NCBI GenBank assembly: GCA_022457155.1
Contig: JAJGOT010000350.1
Coordinates: 608,001-672,000 of the forward strand
DNA: 64,000 nt
Direction of reading: 5' to 3'
Origin: Cladopsammia gracilis
Taxonomy: Eukaryota > Cnidaria > Anthozoa > Scleractinia > Dendrophylliidae
Below the pieces are notes generated by a model, which worked only from the letters and a program-made list of their open reading frames with translations, ran no database searches and had not been told where the DNA came from. Shown here one piece after another: positions 11,341-22,728 of this stretch (the first letter of the stretch is position 1; the number at the start of each line of letters is the position of its first letter). The position numbers and the translations under genes were made by a program.

Positions 11341-11740
11341 ATGGATACGCATCGTTCGATAAGCGAGTGTGAACTAAATGAATCTTTACCAAGACGTCAC
11401 TGGACGGACGAGCGAGAGTTCGATAAATCATCAACGCGGTGTAGACAAATAAGTTTACGGCTCGAGGAAGGTGTTACAACAGAGGGAATGGTGCTTTTAA
11501 CGAGATCGAGAACTGGTCAACTAGCGTATTTGAATCGTTTGTATAAAGAGGTGGAAATTTTGATCGGGAACATATGTATCTGCAGTCTAAATGGGTGGCT
11601 AAAGCTGGCTTAATGATCTTATCTGGAACGGAACCAACCTTTTCGCACTTGGCCAAATTTGTAGTGGAAAAAGCTCTGTTATGAAACACGATGACGGGAG
11701 AGGTAGTTTACTCGAAACCAAAAAAAAAAAAAAACATAAC
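11341..11740 (+). pseudogene. BEL/Pao-like Gag fragment (relic)
   Basis: A 90-codon frame ending at 11613 contains 'LLTRSRTGQLAYLNRLYKEVE'. After a frameshift, a second frame has 'QSKWVAKAGLMILSG' and 'FSHLAKFVVEKALL'. This pattern, a basic helix followed by an 'F..LA.FVE..A' element, resembles Gag-like regions of metazoan BEL/Pao elements. An inverted copy with the same layout lies at about 53270-53690. Identification is tentative, since no protease or reverse transcriptase accompanies it. Confidence 0.4.
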
Positions 11741-14700
11741 AAAAAGAACAAAATACCAAACTGCAACCGAGACCGAAACTAAGGATTCCTCTACCCACTG
11801 CTCGAGAAAAGGCCTTATGCCCTGGCTACGAAGTATGGAGAGGTCTACAAGCGTTCCACACGATCTAACATGACGTTTGTGTTCTGGTGAACAAAATAGT
11901 TCGATGGCGAACACATGAGGTCAGAGAAGAAATAAATAAATAACTTTGTCATTCAATCAAGACTGTGCGAGGGAGGACAGGTTGGCAAGGATTGCTGAAA
12001 TAACATGAAATGCGCAGTCGGAGGTTCTGGATGGAAACATCACTTGTAGTGCTGACTGCCCTAGCCGCATGTTTCTTATTACTCGGTTTTTGTCAATAAA
12101 ATTTTAGGTAGCATAATGCTTTCAGATGGGAGGTAGTCTGGCTGCATTCTTTCGCTTTTAGTCCGATAACTAACACAAATGCGTCAGTACAGCATTATCA
12201 CATTAAATTCTACCAGCATTTTATGGAGCGAGTTGCATAGGAATGATTGTCATGAAATTTGCAGATACAAAACCTGAGAGATTATAGGACCATTTTATCG
12301 AAATAAGGGAAAAAGCTGCATGTCCTCGCATGTTAAAATTAGGAGCATTTTGGTTAAAAATGAAGTTTTAAGAATAGAATGATATATATTTTTTTTAAAT
12401 TTAAATATTATACAAATCGTAAAAAGACTTTACTACCAAAAGGATTTGAGTATCGGAATCAGTGAATACGATCAAAATGTTGTCTTAGTAAACGCACTAC
12501 CGGAACGATTGCCGTATCTGTTGTGGTGCAAATTTTATTTTCTATTGTTTTTGGTATACCATGCGCGATTTAGGGGTAACACTTATTCTTTTGTTAAAAC
12601 AATAGAATATTGGAACACAAAAGAACGACAATACAATAGAATACAATACTATAGAATATATTAGAATACATAATTTTACCTAATACAATGGAGGTGTACA
12701 ATGTTCAATGGAGCTGACACCCTAAATCGGGCATCATATGAATAAATGATGTTGTTTTTACAAAATTATGGCATTTCAAATTTTCACTGGTAATTAATCG
12801 CTAAAACATAAGTAAAAGCCTGAAGACATTGACAACGGACCGTTCATATATTTAAATATGAATGTACTCATCGCTTTCACCAAACAGTTAATTTACTGTT
12901 CAATGTGATGTGTACAAGTTTCCATAATAATGAAAAGTGATATAAAATTTCGTATTACGAATAAACATTTGGAGAAAAAAAAAGGCCATTAACATTTTCT
13001 GTAAAATGGAACAGGCCGAACGTATTAGGAACAAAATCTTTTTTTTTTTTCTCAAAAAAGTTAGCTCAAGAATTGATTAAGGGAGCTATGTGCCTCCCGA
13101 ATTGAATTTATTTTAAGCTGGACTACTTTCTTAGTGCCAATAATTTATATGAATATAGCATTTTCATCCCCTCAAAAACGTCAAAAGCGTAGTTTTTATT
13201 GGGTCCGATAAACGTCAGTTTCCATATTTCTGTTTGTAAACCTAAAACGTTTCTTGTAATGGTTATCCGAAAATATAAGGATGGTTTCAGCATCCCGAAT
13301 TAAGAGCTATTTGGCGAAACAATTCGTTGAATGCCCCTCACAAATGAAGAATATGTTAGCAGGTAATATAACATAAAACGTGAACATAAAATAACACCGG
13401 AAATTAACACAGACGGTAGAATATTTCGAACTCTTCTTTTGTTTTCGAAACATTTAATTATTTAAACAACTGCAATGTGGAAACCATTGTCTCTTTTTTT
13501 TCAGAGAATTCATGATATAAAACTTACAAATATATACTTTTTCATCATTGCATGATTATATGTTTAGGATTAAATGTTTTGGTCAGAAAAATACGTATGT
13601 TTAGAATGGAGAAAAATTGAAAAGCTAGTCAGAGATCTGATCAATTGAAAATATATCACAGCGGATAAATAAAGTGGACCAAACGATAAAGGCAGCGTTG
13701 GATTATCCATCTTTAAGCAAAATACAATATCTATGAGATGGATGTCTGAGAAAAGAATATTTTATTTTTAAATGTCATTGACACTAAACATGCAAATTTT
13801 AGATATTTTGCAAAAAAAGCGAAAATGATAAATAAAATAGTTTTACTTTACATCGTGATCAGAAATTGCGCCGGTGTTTTGTATACCATGTTACCCATTT
13901 ATCTTTCTTTATCACGAGAATTAAATAAACAACTATATATGAGAAAACAATTTTAGAATACAGTTTAGTAATAATTAATTAATATATGAGCAGTTTATTC
14001 ATTTTAATTCGTTTCACTTTCAATCCGTTTTTGCTTGAAATCCTTTTTATAACTGCATCGTCATTCAGTACTAAAAAAGATGCATTTTTTCATTATTTTT
14101 TAAAGTAGGCGTCACGTCCATACAAAGTGTTATTTGTTATCGACGCGAGAATGTGATGCTAATACGTGTTTAATGATTTCTAGTTTCCTCCATTTTAAAA
14201 GTGTTAATGTGACAGAATGGTTCAACAAAATTAAGGGCAAATATAACGCATTATAAACTGTAATTGATAACTTACCACTTTGATGATCGGTTCGCTATGC
14301 TAAAGTGATAGAATGCTCGATTTTCTCTGTTGATGAAGATCGCCAACATGAACATAGCCGAACACACGCACAAGAAGTAAAGCCTTGTACAGCTGTTGTT
14401 GAAAGCCTCGCACGTACAGTAGTCGCATTTTGGTAAAGTTTGGCGAAAATCATTTCCTATGGTGACGAGATATGACCTCACAAATATCATGAGGTCAAGC
14501 CATTTTTGAATAAAAATGCGTATTTGTCACCTTTTTTCGGTGAAAAAAAAAAAAAAAAAAACAACTGAAAAAACATATGAAATGCTACTAAATGCCACGG
14601 TGGAGAGTATAATTTTGCATCTTCGTCTGGGGGTTAATAACTTATTAAAACAAAACGGGACACGAAAAAAATCATGAATAAATCTCACGCAATGTTCAGT

Positions 14701-15123
14701 CGACTTTAAAATAAAAATGGTATATGTTCACTTGGTGACTATAGTACTGTTTTACAAAATTCAGAAATGAAAAGAAACACGATTTTACTTTTTACATCTC
14801 CTGACAAAAAGCAGCTGCTACCGAGTTGGTATATTTTATACTTAATCAACGACAGTTCACATCGTTCTACATTGATACGACATATGACTGAAGAAAACGT
14901 TTGATATTAATGATGGACGCTTTATTCACAAGTTTGTTTTATCATGTAATGGACTAACAGACATGGTCATAAACCTTCGTATGCAACCCTTAACGATACC
15001 ATGATGACTAAAAATACCGGCGTTCCTTCCTGAACACCCTAAGTGATACCAAAAACCGTAATTAACACCTCTTAACGAGATTACGAGCATTTTCGTGCCT
15101 CCAACTTGGGAGTCTAAAAACCA

Positions 15124-15144
15124 CCCCCCCCCCCCCCCCCCCCC
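15124..15144 (+). repeat. Poly-C tract (21 C)
   Basis: An uninterrupted C homopolymer. The paralogous position in segment C (about 49.1 kb) has no comparable C-run, so it grew or was deposited after duplication. Confidence 0.95.
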
Positions 15145-16076
15145 TCGAGTACACAAGCAGGTTCGCGTGACTAGTCATTTCAAGGCGGGTTTCGAAATAT
15201 ATTTTTTTCTTTATAAGTTGTCGTATATTTGTTTTATTTCACTTTTTGAAAAAAAATGTTAATACATCAAGGCGAAACAAATCTTCTATTATTCATTATT
15301 TTTACTTCATTTTGCCATGTTTTAATATCTCGTGTGCTATAATTGGTTTTCAACGCAACAGGAAAACAGCTTGTGGCGTTGCTAAATATTTTATTTTAAA
15401 AACTACCCTTCTTTTCTTTGTCATACGGTTATTTTATCAGAGACCTAAAATTCGATTTTAGTTGTAAAATTTTCTTAAAGTAGTTTAGCAAAAAAAGCAA
15501 TTTAATATTTTCTTAATTTTTAGCGTGTTTAATTTGAATATTCACAACGGCCTGCATCTCTGTTAGTCACTCTTGCTTTGAGAATTTGACGCCGGAATGT
15601 CTGCATATTGTTCTTTGGACATCATTCATAAGTTTTGAAAAAAGTAAAATATATTTCCTATGAAATGGCCACACATTCTTTATAAAATATAGTTTTCAGA
15701 CTTTTCTAGTCCTCATAGGCTATGTTATAATACCACCATTCTGCTTGTGTATAGATGGTGAAATGAGAAAATAGATGTTCATGGAAGTGTTTGTTATACC
15801 GTATGGCATTAGGACAGCAAAAAATGAACTTTATCAGAAGCTTATCACGTAGAAGCGTGCAACTTCCCCCCTCTCTCCTCCGCAGAGGCTTCGGTGCGGG
15901 GAGAAGGGATAATCCGCTGAGCGAAGTGTTTGCAGGCGCAAAAAAACGGAGAGAGCGGCGGCGGGAGCCTCTGCCAGATACCACACCTAATATGGCCGCC
16001 ATCTGGGGGAGGTAACTTTTCATCAGTGTTCCTCACCGGGGGTGGGGTATGACGCACATGTTTGTCGATCATTAAA

Positions 16077-16358
16077 ATGGCGGCCACGTTGGAATGTCCA
16101 GTTCTGAGGTTACGCGATGTTCAAGTAGAAAAAACTTATTTAAATGCGTGGAAAGCTGGAAAACTTTGTTGTCCTCATGAAGACTGTTTTTCTGAAACTG
16201 TTTTGTTATGTAGTGATGGGTTAAACCATCACTACAGAATTCGACATTCGCGAGACCCGCCATGTGGCGATCAAGAAATTAAGGAAGGAAACAATCTCTT
16301 AAGGAAACTTTTGGCGGCTGAAACTCTGAACAACTTATCAATTCTGTCTCAAAAGTGA
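16077..16358 (+). CDS. Unassigned small ORF, possible first exon
   Basis: Starting at the ATG in 'aaaatggcggccac', 93 codons encode a peptide with two Cys/His clusters (CCPHEDCF and GLNHHYRIRHSRDPPC) that could bind zinc. An in-frame ATG lies five codons upstream at 16062, but the downstream one has the better context. The stop is at 16356-16358. I do not recognise the family. It lies upstream of another exon-like ORF and a RecQ-like pseudogene on the same strand, so all three may be remnants of one multi-exon gene or element. Confidence 0.35.
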   Translation: MAATLECPVLRLRDVQVEKTYLNAWKAGKLCCPHEDCFSETVLLCSDGLNHHYRIRHSRDPPCGDQEIKEGNNLLRKLLAAETLNNLSILSQK

Positions 16359-17370
16359 GGAGAACAAGTAAGTTTTCTTTGAAATGTTGCTACGTGTTAA
16401 ACAGATTGATTGTCGAGACAAATGGGAAGTTTCTTTGCAGTGCTTATACCAGCATAAACAAAAACGTGTAAGCTCATGTAATTTTTCTTGGAACATAAAT
16501 GTGTTTAGAAACCATGCACTCGATCATTGCAGTATTTATAAATCAAATTTAGTGAAATAAACATCATTTTCAGGTCAAGAATTAATAGCGTGGTTAATTT
16601 GTGCCTTAAATATAACGGGCTTTTTGATGGGAGCTTTTAAATATTATAGGTTCAATAACAACCGGATTTTTTAAAGCTACAGTGTGCTACATTGAGGCTG
16701 TTTAAAAAACATTACTAATAAAAATATTGATGAGATAAAAAGCAGATTATATGTCAGCAAAGAAATTCCACTCTCAGTCGTCAGTAAAACTCTCAACTTC
16801 TATTTTATTCCATTATCCCTTAGGTTGTGGCAGTAATTTTTTTTTTTCACACTTATTTGTAGATACCTATAGCCTCTGAATTTTAATTTGTGCGAGGTTT
16901 TCCCCAACCCAAACCCTACAAATACAATTGACGTGATAATCATACTGTAACGAGGTCCCCTATAATCTTATACAGCTTTCATGTCCTACATCAGGCCCTG
17001 TTTCAGTCCATACAGCTGTATACCCAAATCTGTACTAAAATATTTTTTAGAGCAGATATAAAAATGTAGGGGAGTCCCAATCTTGTTTTGTCCTTTATAT
17101 TGTAAGAGCATTTTATGATAATAGCTGTAACTTAATTGTTAACATATAAACACAGATTTTTAAGTACCCTGTTCAGTCTTTTTTTTTTTTTAATAAAGAA
17201 TGGTTGATTCATTGACGTGTCACATTCAATCTTGTAACTAGTCTTTATTTGCTGGAAATCCTCTTGGAAACTTAAAAATAATTCCATTTCTTATTTCTTC
17301 ACACACACCAAAAATACTCAACTGTCAAAACAATTTCAACTTTTATACTAACAGTAACAGTTAATTTTCA
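16359..17370. other. Non-coding
   Basis: No gene is seen. It could be an intron if the flanking ORFs belong together. Confidence 0.3.
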
Positions 17371-17371
17371 G

Positions 17372-17660
17372 CTTTAACATTGTATTAAATTGTATTGTAT
17401 TCAATGGTGAATGTGTTGACCTAACTGCAACACACGAGAAAGAGGCAGCAAAGTTGTTTGGTTTGTACCTATGGCATAAAGGTACATTGAACTGGCTGGA
17501 GGAGGGCAATAAACCTGTAACAGTAGCAGTCGGGAACAAGTGGTTGGCATCAACACTCACCTTGTGGCGAAATAAGGAAAAAATTTATGCAGAAGCCACA
17601 TTTTACAAGAAGGTAGCTAGTGATGTGTTTTACTACACAGTCCAAAATTATTTTGGATGA
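17372..17660 (+). CDS. Unassigned exon-like ORF
   Basis: An open frame follows a plausible acceptor (attttcag, ending about 17371) and runs to a stop at 17658-17660. It encodes about 95 residues rich in W, K and aromatics, for example 'LFGLYLWHKGTLNWLEEG' and 'NKWLASTLTLWRNKEKIY'. Amino-acid composition looks protein-like rather than random, but I cannot name a family. If spliced to the ORF at 16.1 kb it would be a terminal exon. Confidence 0.3.
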
Positions 17661-18171
17661 AAATATGAAAGACAAACCATTGGATAAAACAATATATTTG
17701 GTTATGCTGTTGGACGTTTTTATTTTTTCAAATTAACTTTCATCTAAACATACACCGAGTTGAAAACTTCATTTTGAGACTTTTAGAACTGCACCAAAAA
17801 ATGTACAATTTACACCCAAAAAGACAAGTTTGCGACTTGCCCGTGCTATTAATTTCCATCCAGACACTAGTATTTAAAATTAACAACTTTTATAGAAATT
17901 TAAAAAACCCAGCATTATATGAATTCTCCTTACTGGTCTTAAGCATTTTGTTGAGTACTAGTTGGGAGAACTTGTATAAATATCAAGACACTCATCATTG
18001 GAGATCATTTCCTTAATTCTCATTACCTATGTGTTACAATTCATTGATATGATGAGGAGAACATTGATGCTGATCACTATTGGAGTTTAGAGATCAGTTA
18101 AAGAATGGACCAGCAAAATAATTTAAAGTAACCTCTGTTTGCTTGGATTTATTCTTTCGTTTTAGCCCCCC

Positions 18172-18205
<34 letters not shown>

Positions 18206-18295
18206 CCAAAAAAAAAAAAACCCTTCTCCATCATGAATACAACTGCTTCATGTGACAAAAATAAAATTTCTGCTATTTGATATTGTACTTTCAGG
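17661..18295. other. Non-coding, with a 32-base poly-C run at 18173-18204
   Basis: No gene. The C-run is followed by 'g', 'cc' and a run of A. Confidence 0.6.
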
Positions 18296-19145
18296 CAAGT
18301 CCACTACCTACTCCTGCACCTGAAACCGAACCAGTTCACGCTGCAATTATGCAAGAGTTCCAGATGCCGTGTCTAAAGGAGATGAACCTCTCCATGTCTT
18401 GAAGACAGTTTTTGGGTATGATTCCTTCCGTGAGGGACAGCAAGAGGCCATCCAAGCTATAGTCGAGGGCAAGGACTGTGTAATATTGATGCCCACTGGA
18501 GGGGGAAAAAGCTTAGTTTTTACTGTTGCTTCCATAATTAATCGTCATTATTGAACCTCTAAAATTTTTAATGGATGAGCAGGTTGCTGCTCTAAAGGAA
18601 AAAGGTGTGTCTGCCTTTTACTTTAACTCGTCACTGACAGACACAGAGATGCATTTTGTAATTCACAGTCTTACTCGGTTTAGGTCTCAGTATGTTATGC
18701 TTTTACTAGTCCAGAATGTATTTTTAATGTAAGACTTCAAAATGTCTTATCCAACTGGAAACTCAGTAGCAGGTTAGCCTTCATTGCCATTGATGAAGCT
18801 CACTGCATCGATTCCTGGGGAGTTGGATTCAGACCAGATTACACAAGACTAGGAGAGCTAAAAAAATATGGAACTGCTATGGCAGCTTTAACTGGAACCG
18901 CAACACCCCATACTTTGCAGGTACTTATTGACAGCTTGAAACTCCAGCAATGTATTGTAATCAAGACATCATTTTTGAGATAGAACCTGTTTATTGAGGT
19001 GCGAGAAAAGAAAGACAATGCAAAGAAACAAGTGGCCACAATAATACATGAGAAATTTCAGAATAATTGTGGAATTGTTTATTGTGCAAGGCGTCAGGAT
19101 GCCGTGGACATGGCTCAAGAGTACAAGAGATGTCCGGGCAAAAGA
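18296..19145 (+). pseudogene. RecQ-like ATP-dependent DNA helicase (pseudogene)
   Basis: A plausible splice acceptor (ctttcag) precedes the region. Frames in succession give the RecQ N-terminus 'LKTVFGYDSFREGQQEAI', Walker A 'MPTGGGKSL', a motif I-b-like 'EPLKFLMDEQVAALK', the DEAH box 'FIAIDEAHCIDSWG' followed by 'FRPDY', motif III 'ALTGTATP', and the start of the second RecA domain 'NCGIVYCARRQDAVDMA'. These are in correct order, but stops and frameshifts near 18370, 18552, 18700 and 18980 break the chain. The C-terminal half, zinc-binding and HRDC domains are absent. RecQ helicases unwind DNA 3'-5'. This copy looks like a decayed member of a multicopy family. Confidence 0.85.
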
Positions 19146-19463
19146 AATTCAAAGAGGTGAAGATCCGTTCCTGACCATGGCCAGACAGGAACACGAGGCG
19201 AAAATGATAATACTTCATTTAAAAGAGTGGAAACTTAGGAATCAATGCATCCAAATCGGAATATGCCTTCCTCCAGATGTGACACAAGAAATTGACCAAG
19301 ACGTTTATTTTGCTTTCTAAACTTATGTAAATCCTGCTATAGAAATGATTTAAAAAAACGTTTTCTGATGTGAGTTATAATTTAATAAATTTCCATTTAC
19401 ATCTGTTAATACCGCCCTGTAAAATAGTTACAAAGCAATGCCAGTGTACTGTGTCCATACCGT
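19146..19463. other. Non-coding / decayed tail of the helicase pseudogene
   Basis: Short open frames are present, but no recognisable helicase motif after about 19145. Confidence 0.35.
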
Positions 19464-19799
19464 CGAAATCACACTTATGTCCAGGATTGCAGATAATTAG
19501 ATGCATGACAAATTTTGATATCCAACACAAAGTGTCCCATTAAGTCTAAGTGTTAACTATCTTTTTTGAAATGTAAGGTAAATTTTAGTGTTAGTGTTGT
19601 TTTTAGGTTAGGGTAAATGCACCTGTTTATCTTTAGTTAAAGAGCAGAATTTAGGGGACACTTCGTGACGTTTCTTGTCTGTATTTTTGAAAACAAGTGG
19701 TGTTGAAGTTGAGTAGAAGAGCAAGAGGACACTTTGTGACGCTTATTAAATTTGTCATGCATCCAATTATCTGCAATCCTGGACATAAAAGCGAAATCA
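19464..19799. repeat. Inverted repeat (arms 19464-19545 and 19708-19799)
   Basis: The sequence around 'tgtccaggattgcagataatt' in the left arm returns as its reverse complement in the right arm, and the arms extend through 'cacaaagtgtcc'. It immediately follows, in transposase orientation, the HARBI1-like pseudogene, so it may be subterminal sequence of that element. Confidence 0.6.
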
Positions 19800-19863
19800 G
19801 AACAAAAATGGTTTTTGGCTCAGCTTTGTGTATTTTCCATGAGTGGCTGCTTTTCTCTGCAGT

Positions 19864-20796
19864 TTATTCGTCCCTTACATTCTCCCTACGATATACCTTG
19901 TATAGTTGCTTACAAAAAAATAACGGGTGATCAGGTTGATCATCGTCATCATCAAGATCCACATCTGTCATTTCTCCCTGTCTCTGCATTATTGCGAAAT
20001 TGTGTAAGGTTGCAACGGCAACAATGATGACCAGAGTATTTTAGAGTAGAGTACTTCGGCATCATTCCTTGTGTTGAGAATGGGGGCCATAAGGTAGGAT
20101 CTGCGTGCATATCCGCTATCACCAACAAGGATGCCATTAATAGATCAATTACGAAATTGTTCCGCAATTGTGCTGATTGTCAAAAATACGAGAATCATGA
20201 GTAGATCCCGGCCACCGTGCTACGATATTAGTAATTAATGCTTCGCGATCACAAACTGTTTGAACGTTTATGGAATAGAATTGTTTCCTGTTTATGAAAG
20301 CCATTGCATTGTTTCTATCTGGACAAACAATTCTCATGTGGGTGCAATCAATTGCTCCTACGACACAAGAGAATCCCGCTATGTCGTAAAACCTCCTCTT
20401 CGTTTCATGTAAATTTGCTGGTAAAGAAATGAATTTCCTTTTATTTTTCGCGATTACTCTTGAATCTCGGTGGATTACCTTGCAGACAGCATAATTAAAG
20501 ATCGCAAACAAATCTCCAATTACTTGTAGAAAGCTGGCTGTGGCATAAAAACGCAATGTAACAAGTACTTGCTGAAGTGGAGTGAGGGGTAATTCTCGCC
20601 TTCAGTTTGATGCTACAGATCGTCCTTCAAGATATCAGTGAGAGTAATAAAGGAATATTTCCTCAGACGAAACCGTCTCGGAAAAGTCATCATATTCTTC
20701 CAAGCGGTTCAGCCTATCCCTCAAATGTCGGATTCCTCTTAAACGCCTATTATTTGCCCATTGCTGAAGCTGTCGATAGCGCAAACTTCCATCCAT
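19864..20796 (-). pseudogene. PIF/Harbinger (HARBI1-like) transposase pseudogene
   Basis: Read from the ATG at 20796, the first frame gives an Arg-rich N-terminal helix (RRLRGIRHLRDRLNR). After frameshifts the nuclease domain follows: 'LRFYATASFLQVIGD', 'GFSCVVGAIDCTH' (first catalytic Asp), 'NVQTVCD', 'WPGSTHDSRIF', then in another frame 'GDSGYARRSYLMAPI' (second Asp). The tail 'TLHNFAIMQ' leads to an Asp-rich stretch and a stop at 19864-19866. The stretch that normally carries the distal catalytic Glu is deleted. At least three frameshifts or stops are present. A partner MADF/Myb-type ORF is not found nearby. Confidence 0.85.
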
Positions 20797-22189
20797 GAGA
20801 GGAAAGTTCACTAAGAAAACGTTAGACTACGTCTAAACCTACTCCTGACCTGGTCTAACTTGCTATTGTTTGTTAGCCTGTGTTTAGACCCCACTTAGAC
20901 GTGGATTAAGAAAAATGACGTTTAAATAATCCAGTTCTCAGGTTCAAACCCGGTTTAGATGAGGACTTTCTTAGACGACGTCTAAGCTTTGTTTAAATAT
21001 TCGGCCCTCTGAATCCAGGTTTCAGGTCTTTTTGAATCAGTCCAAGTTGCGGGCGCTTTTACTAAACGAGGATGGGATATTCGGTGAAATGTGTTATTAG
21101 CATTACAAGGCATGCTACAACTTTTCTTTAAATTCCTCCTTCTTATAAAGTTACAAACGGGATTTTGTTTTTCACGCATACATTTTTTGTCTTAATTTGA
21201 GGTGTAAAGGCATTCCGTGGGTGGGAACCAATATATTAATGACGTCAATAAAGACCTAAAAACGTTTTCCTGTGTGGTTGTTTAAAGAGTATTATTGTCA
21301 TTATAATGTGTCATTTTTTGTGCACCATCAGGCGTCCAACATCAGGTATCCACCGTGTATTTTAGCAGTCTATAAGTGGTTGCTGTTATATACTACATAA
21401 ATATTAGTACCTACTGATTACGGTTCTCAGATTCTAACTCAGAGATTAAAAAAAAAAAATTCCATTCACCTCGAGTATTACAGCTTTGGTTTCCCAAGGA
21501 TATAACTACACAAGCGTTTATAATAAGTAACATATCTAAATAAAGGCAATATCAATCAATATCAGCTTCTCTGATATCACAAGAACGTGATACATGTAGT
21601 TGCAGGGCAATATTTACTATCCAACGTATTAGAATAAACCGGAGTTTCATTTTCTGTAATCGTCAGTTTCACTTTGTGGAATAAAAACTAAACGATAATC
21701 ATGACGTGAAATTGCAAATGACTAGGACGAATACTACACATTTCGCTAAAACGTGCACGAGATTAAAACCCGCAAAACTCATAGCTCACATAGTAGCTGA
21801 TTCTTAATCTGGTCTACAAAATCTGCCAAAAATCCTTCTGTTCATTTTAGCAGAAACAGGGCATTTCTTAGATACTGGTTTCGATCTAATTCCTTTAATT
21901 GCTTCAACCACATGAACAAAATCTCGACCATCAAGAGGGTCACGATCAGAAACAACGTGTGCAAGTACTTTCATTATTATGAAAAGTAGCTTACTTTAAG
22001 CTTGCTTTAGTATCTTAAAATAGGAACAAAAATTCACCAAAAGTGATGAACGCAAAGAAATATGAACTAAAAAGACAAAACAACGACAAAATTTTACCAG
22101 AATGGAAACTTTGATTCTTGAAATCAAAATTGATGAACAGTAATCTACTTCCATTGTTGCAATCTTGTACAGTACTGTGACACTTCGCG
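20797..22189. other. Non-coding, with a possible decayed Harbinger end at 20820-21010
   Basis: 20820-21010 holds repeated 'gtctaaac/gtttagac' words in both orientations, which could be subterminal sequence of the Harbinger element. The rest shows no gene or clear repeat. Confidence 0.35.
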
Positions 22190-22544
22190 AAGTCAAACGA
22201 AATATCGCCAAAATGTCGGCGACATTTCGCCAAGCCCAAACGAACTTTCGCCTAGCGGAAACGAAATTTCGCCATAACGGCGGCGAAATTTAGCCACAGG
22301 GAGCAGAGGAGCCAAATTTGACCTTTACGCGTTCGATCTTCGATGTCTGTTTTTCGCCCCAGCGGGACCCCAAGCGTAATCGGAGCTTTCCGTTGGGTAA
22401 CCGTAAATTGCTGACTGTGGGCGCGTGCCTCGCTCAGAAAGCTTACGCTTTCCGGAAAGCGCCGATTACGCTTGGAGTCCCGCTGGGGGAAAAACTCGAA
22501 AACAACAGATCGAATAACGCAAGACACAGCGCGCATTTTAAGCT

Positions 22545-22642
22545 TGTAATGTATGTTAATGCCATGCCTGTACTAGGCATGACGGGTAACTAATTAAATC
22601 AGTTGTTGCACTCAACATGGCGTGGTTTGGTCGTACATTACA
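22545..22642 (+). repeat. Gypsy 5' LTR (98 bp)
   Basis: Begins TGTAATG and ends CATTACA. It contains an internal palindrome (catgcctg..caggcatg-like, 22563-22581). No TATA box or AATAAA is visible. Identical to the 3' LTR. Confidence 0.95.
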
Positions 22643-22655
22643 TGGTACCAGGAGT
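22643..22655 (+). other. Primer-binding site
   Basis: TGGTACCAGGAGT abuts the LTR. It matches the complement of an animal tRNA-Leu(UAA) 3' end at 12 of 13 positions. The tRNA identity is from general knowledge of tRNA-Leu ends and is tentative. Confidence 0.6.
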
Positions 22656-22728
22656 AAATCGAGTTGAATCGCCCGATAAAGTAGCCATCCATCGTGAAAA
22701 AAGAGTTCCGTATCAAGTTTAAGAAGAA

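Larger units (their letters stand above)
11341..15835. repeat. Segment A distal part: inverted duplicate of 48.1-53.69 kb
   Basis: Many stretches match the reverse complement of 48.1-53.69 kb, for example 12446-12500 with 51870-51930, 11460-11480 with about 53660-53680, and 15700-15800 with 48130-48400. Divergence is modest, with insertions on either side. Apart from the gag relic this stretch is non-coding. Confidence 0.85.

Noticed and set aside
15706..16087. Short ORFs on both strands in the GC-rich patch
   Set aside because: Overlapping frames on both strands and repetitive 'gaggc' composition suggest a non-coding repeat rather than a gene.
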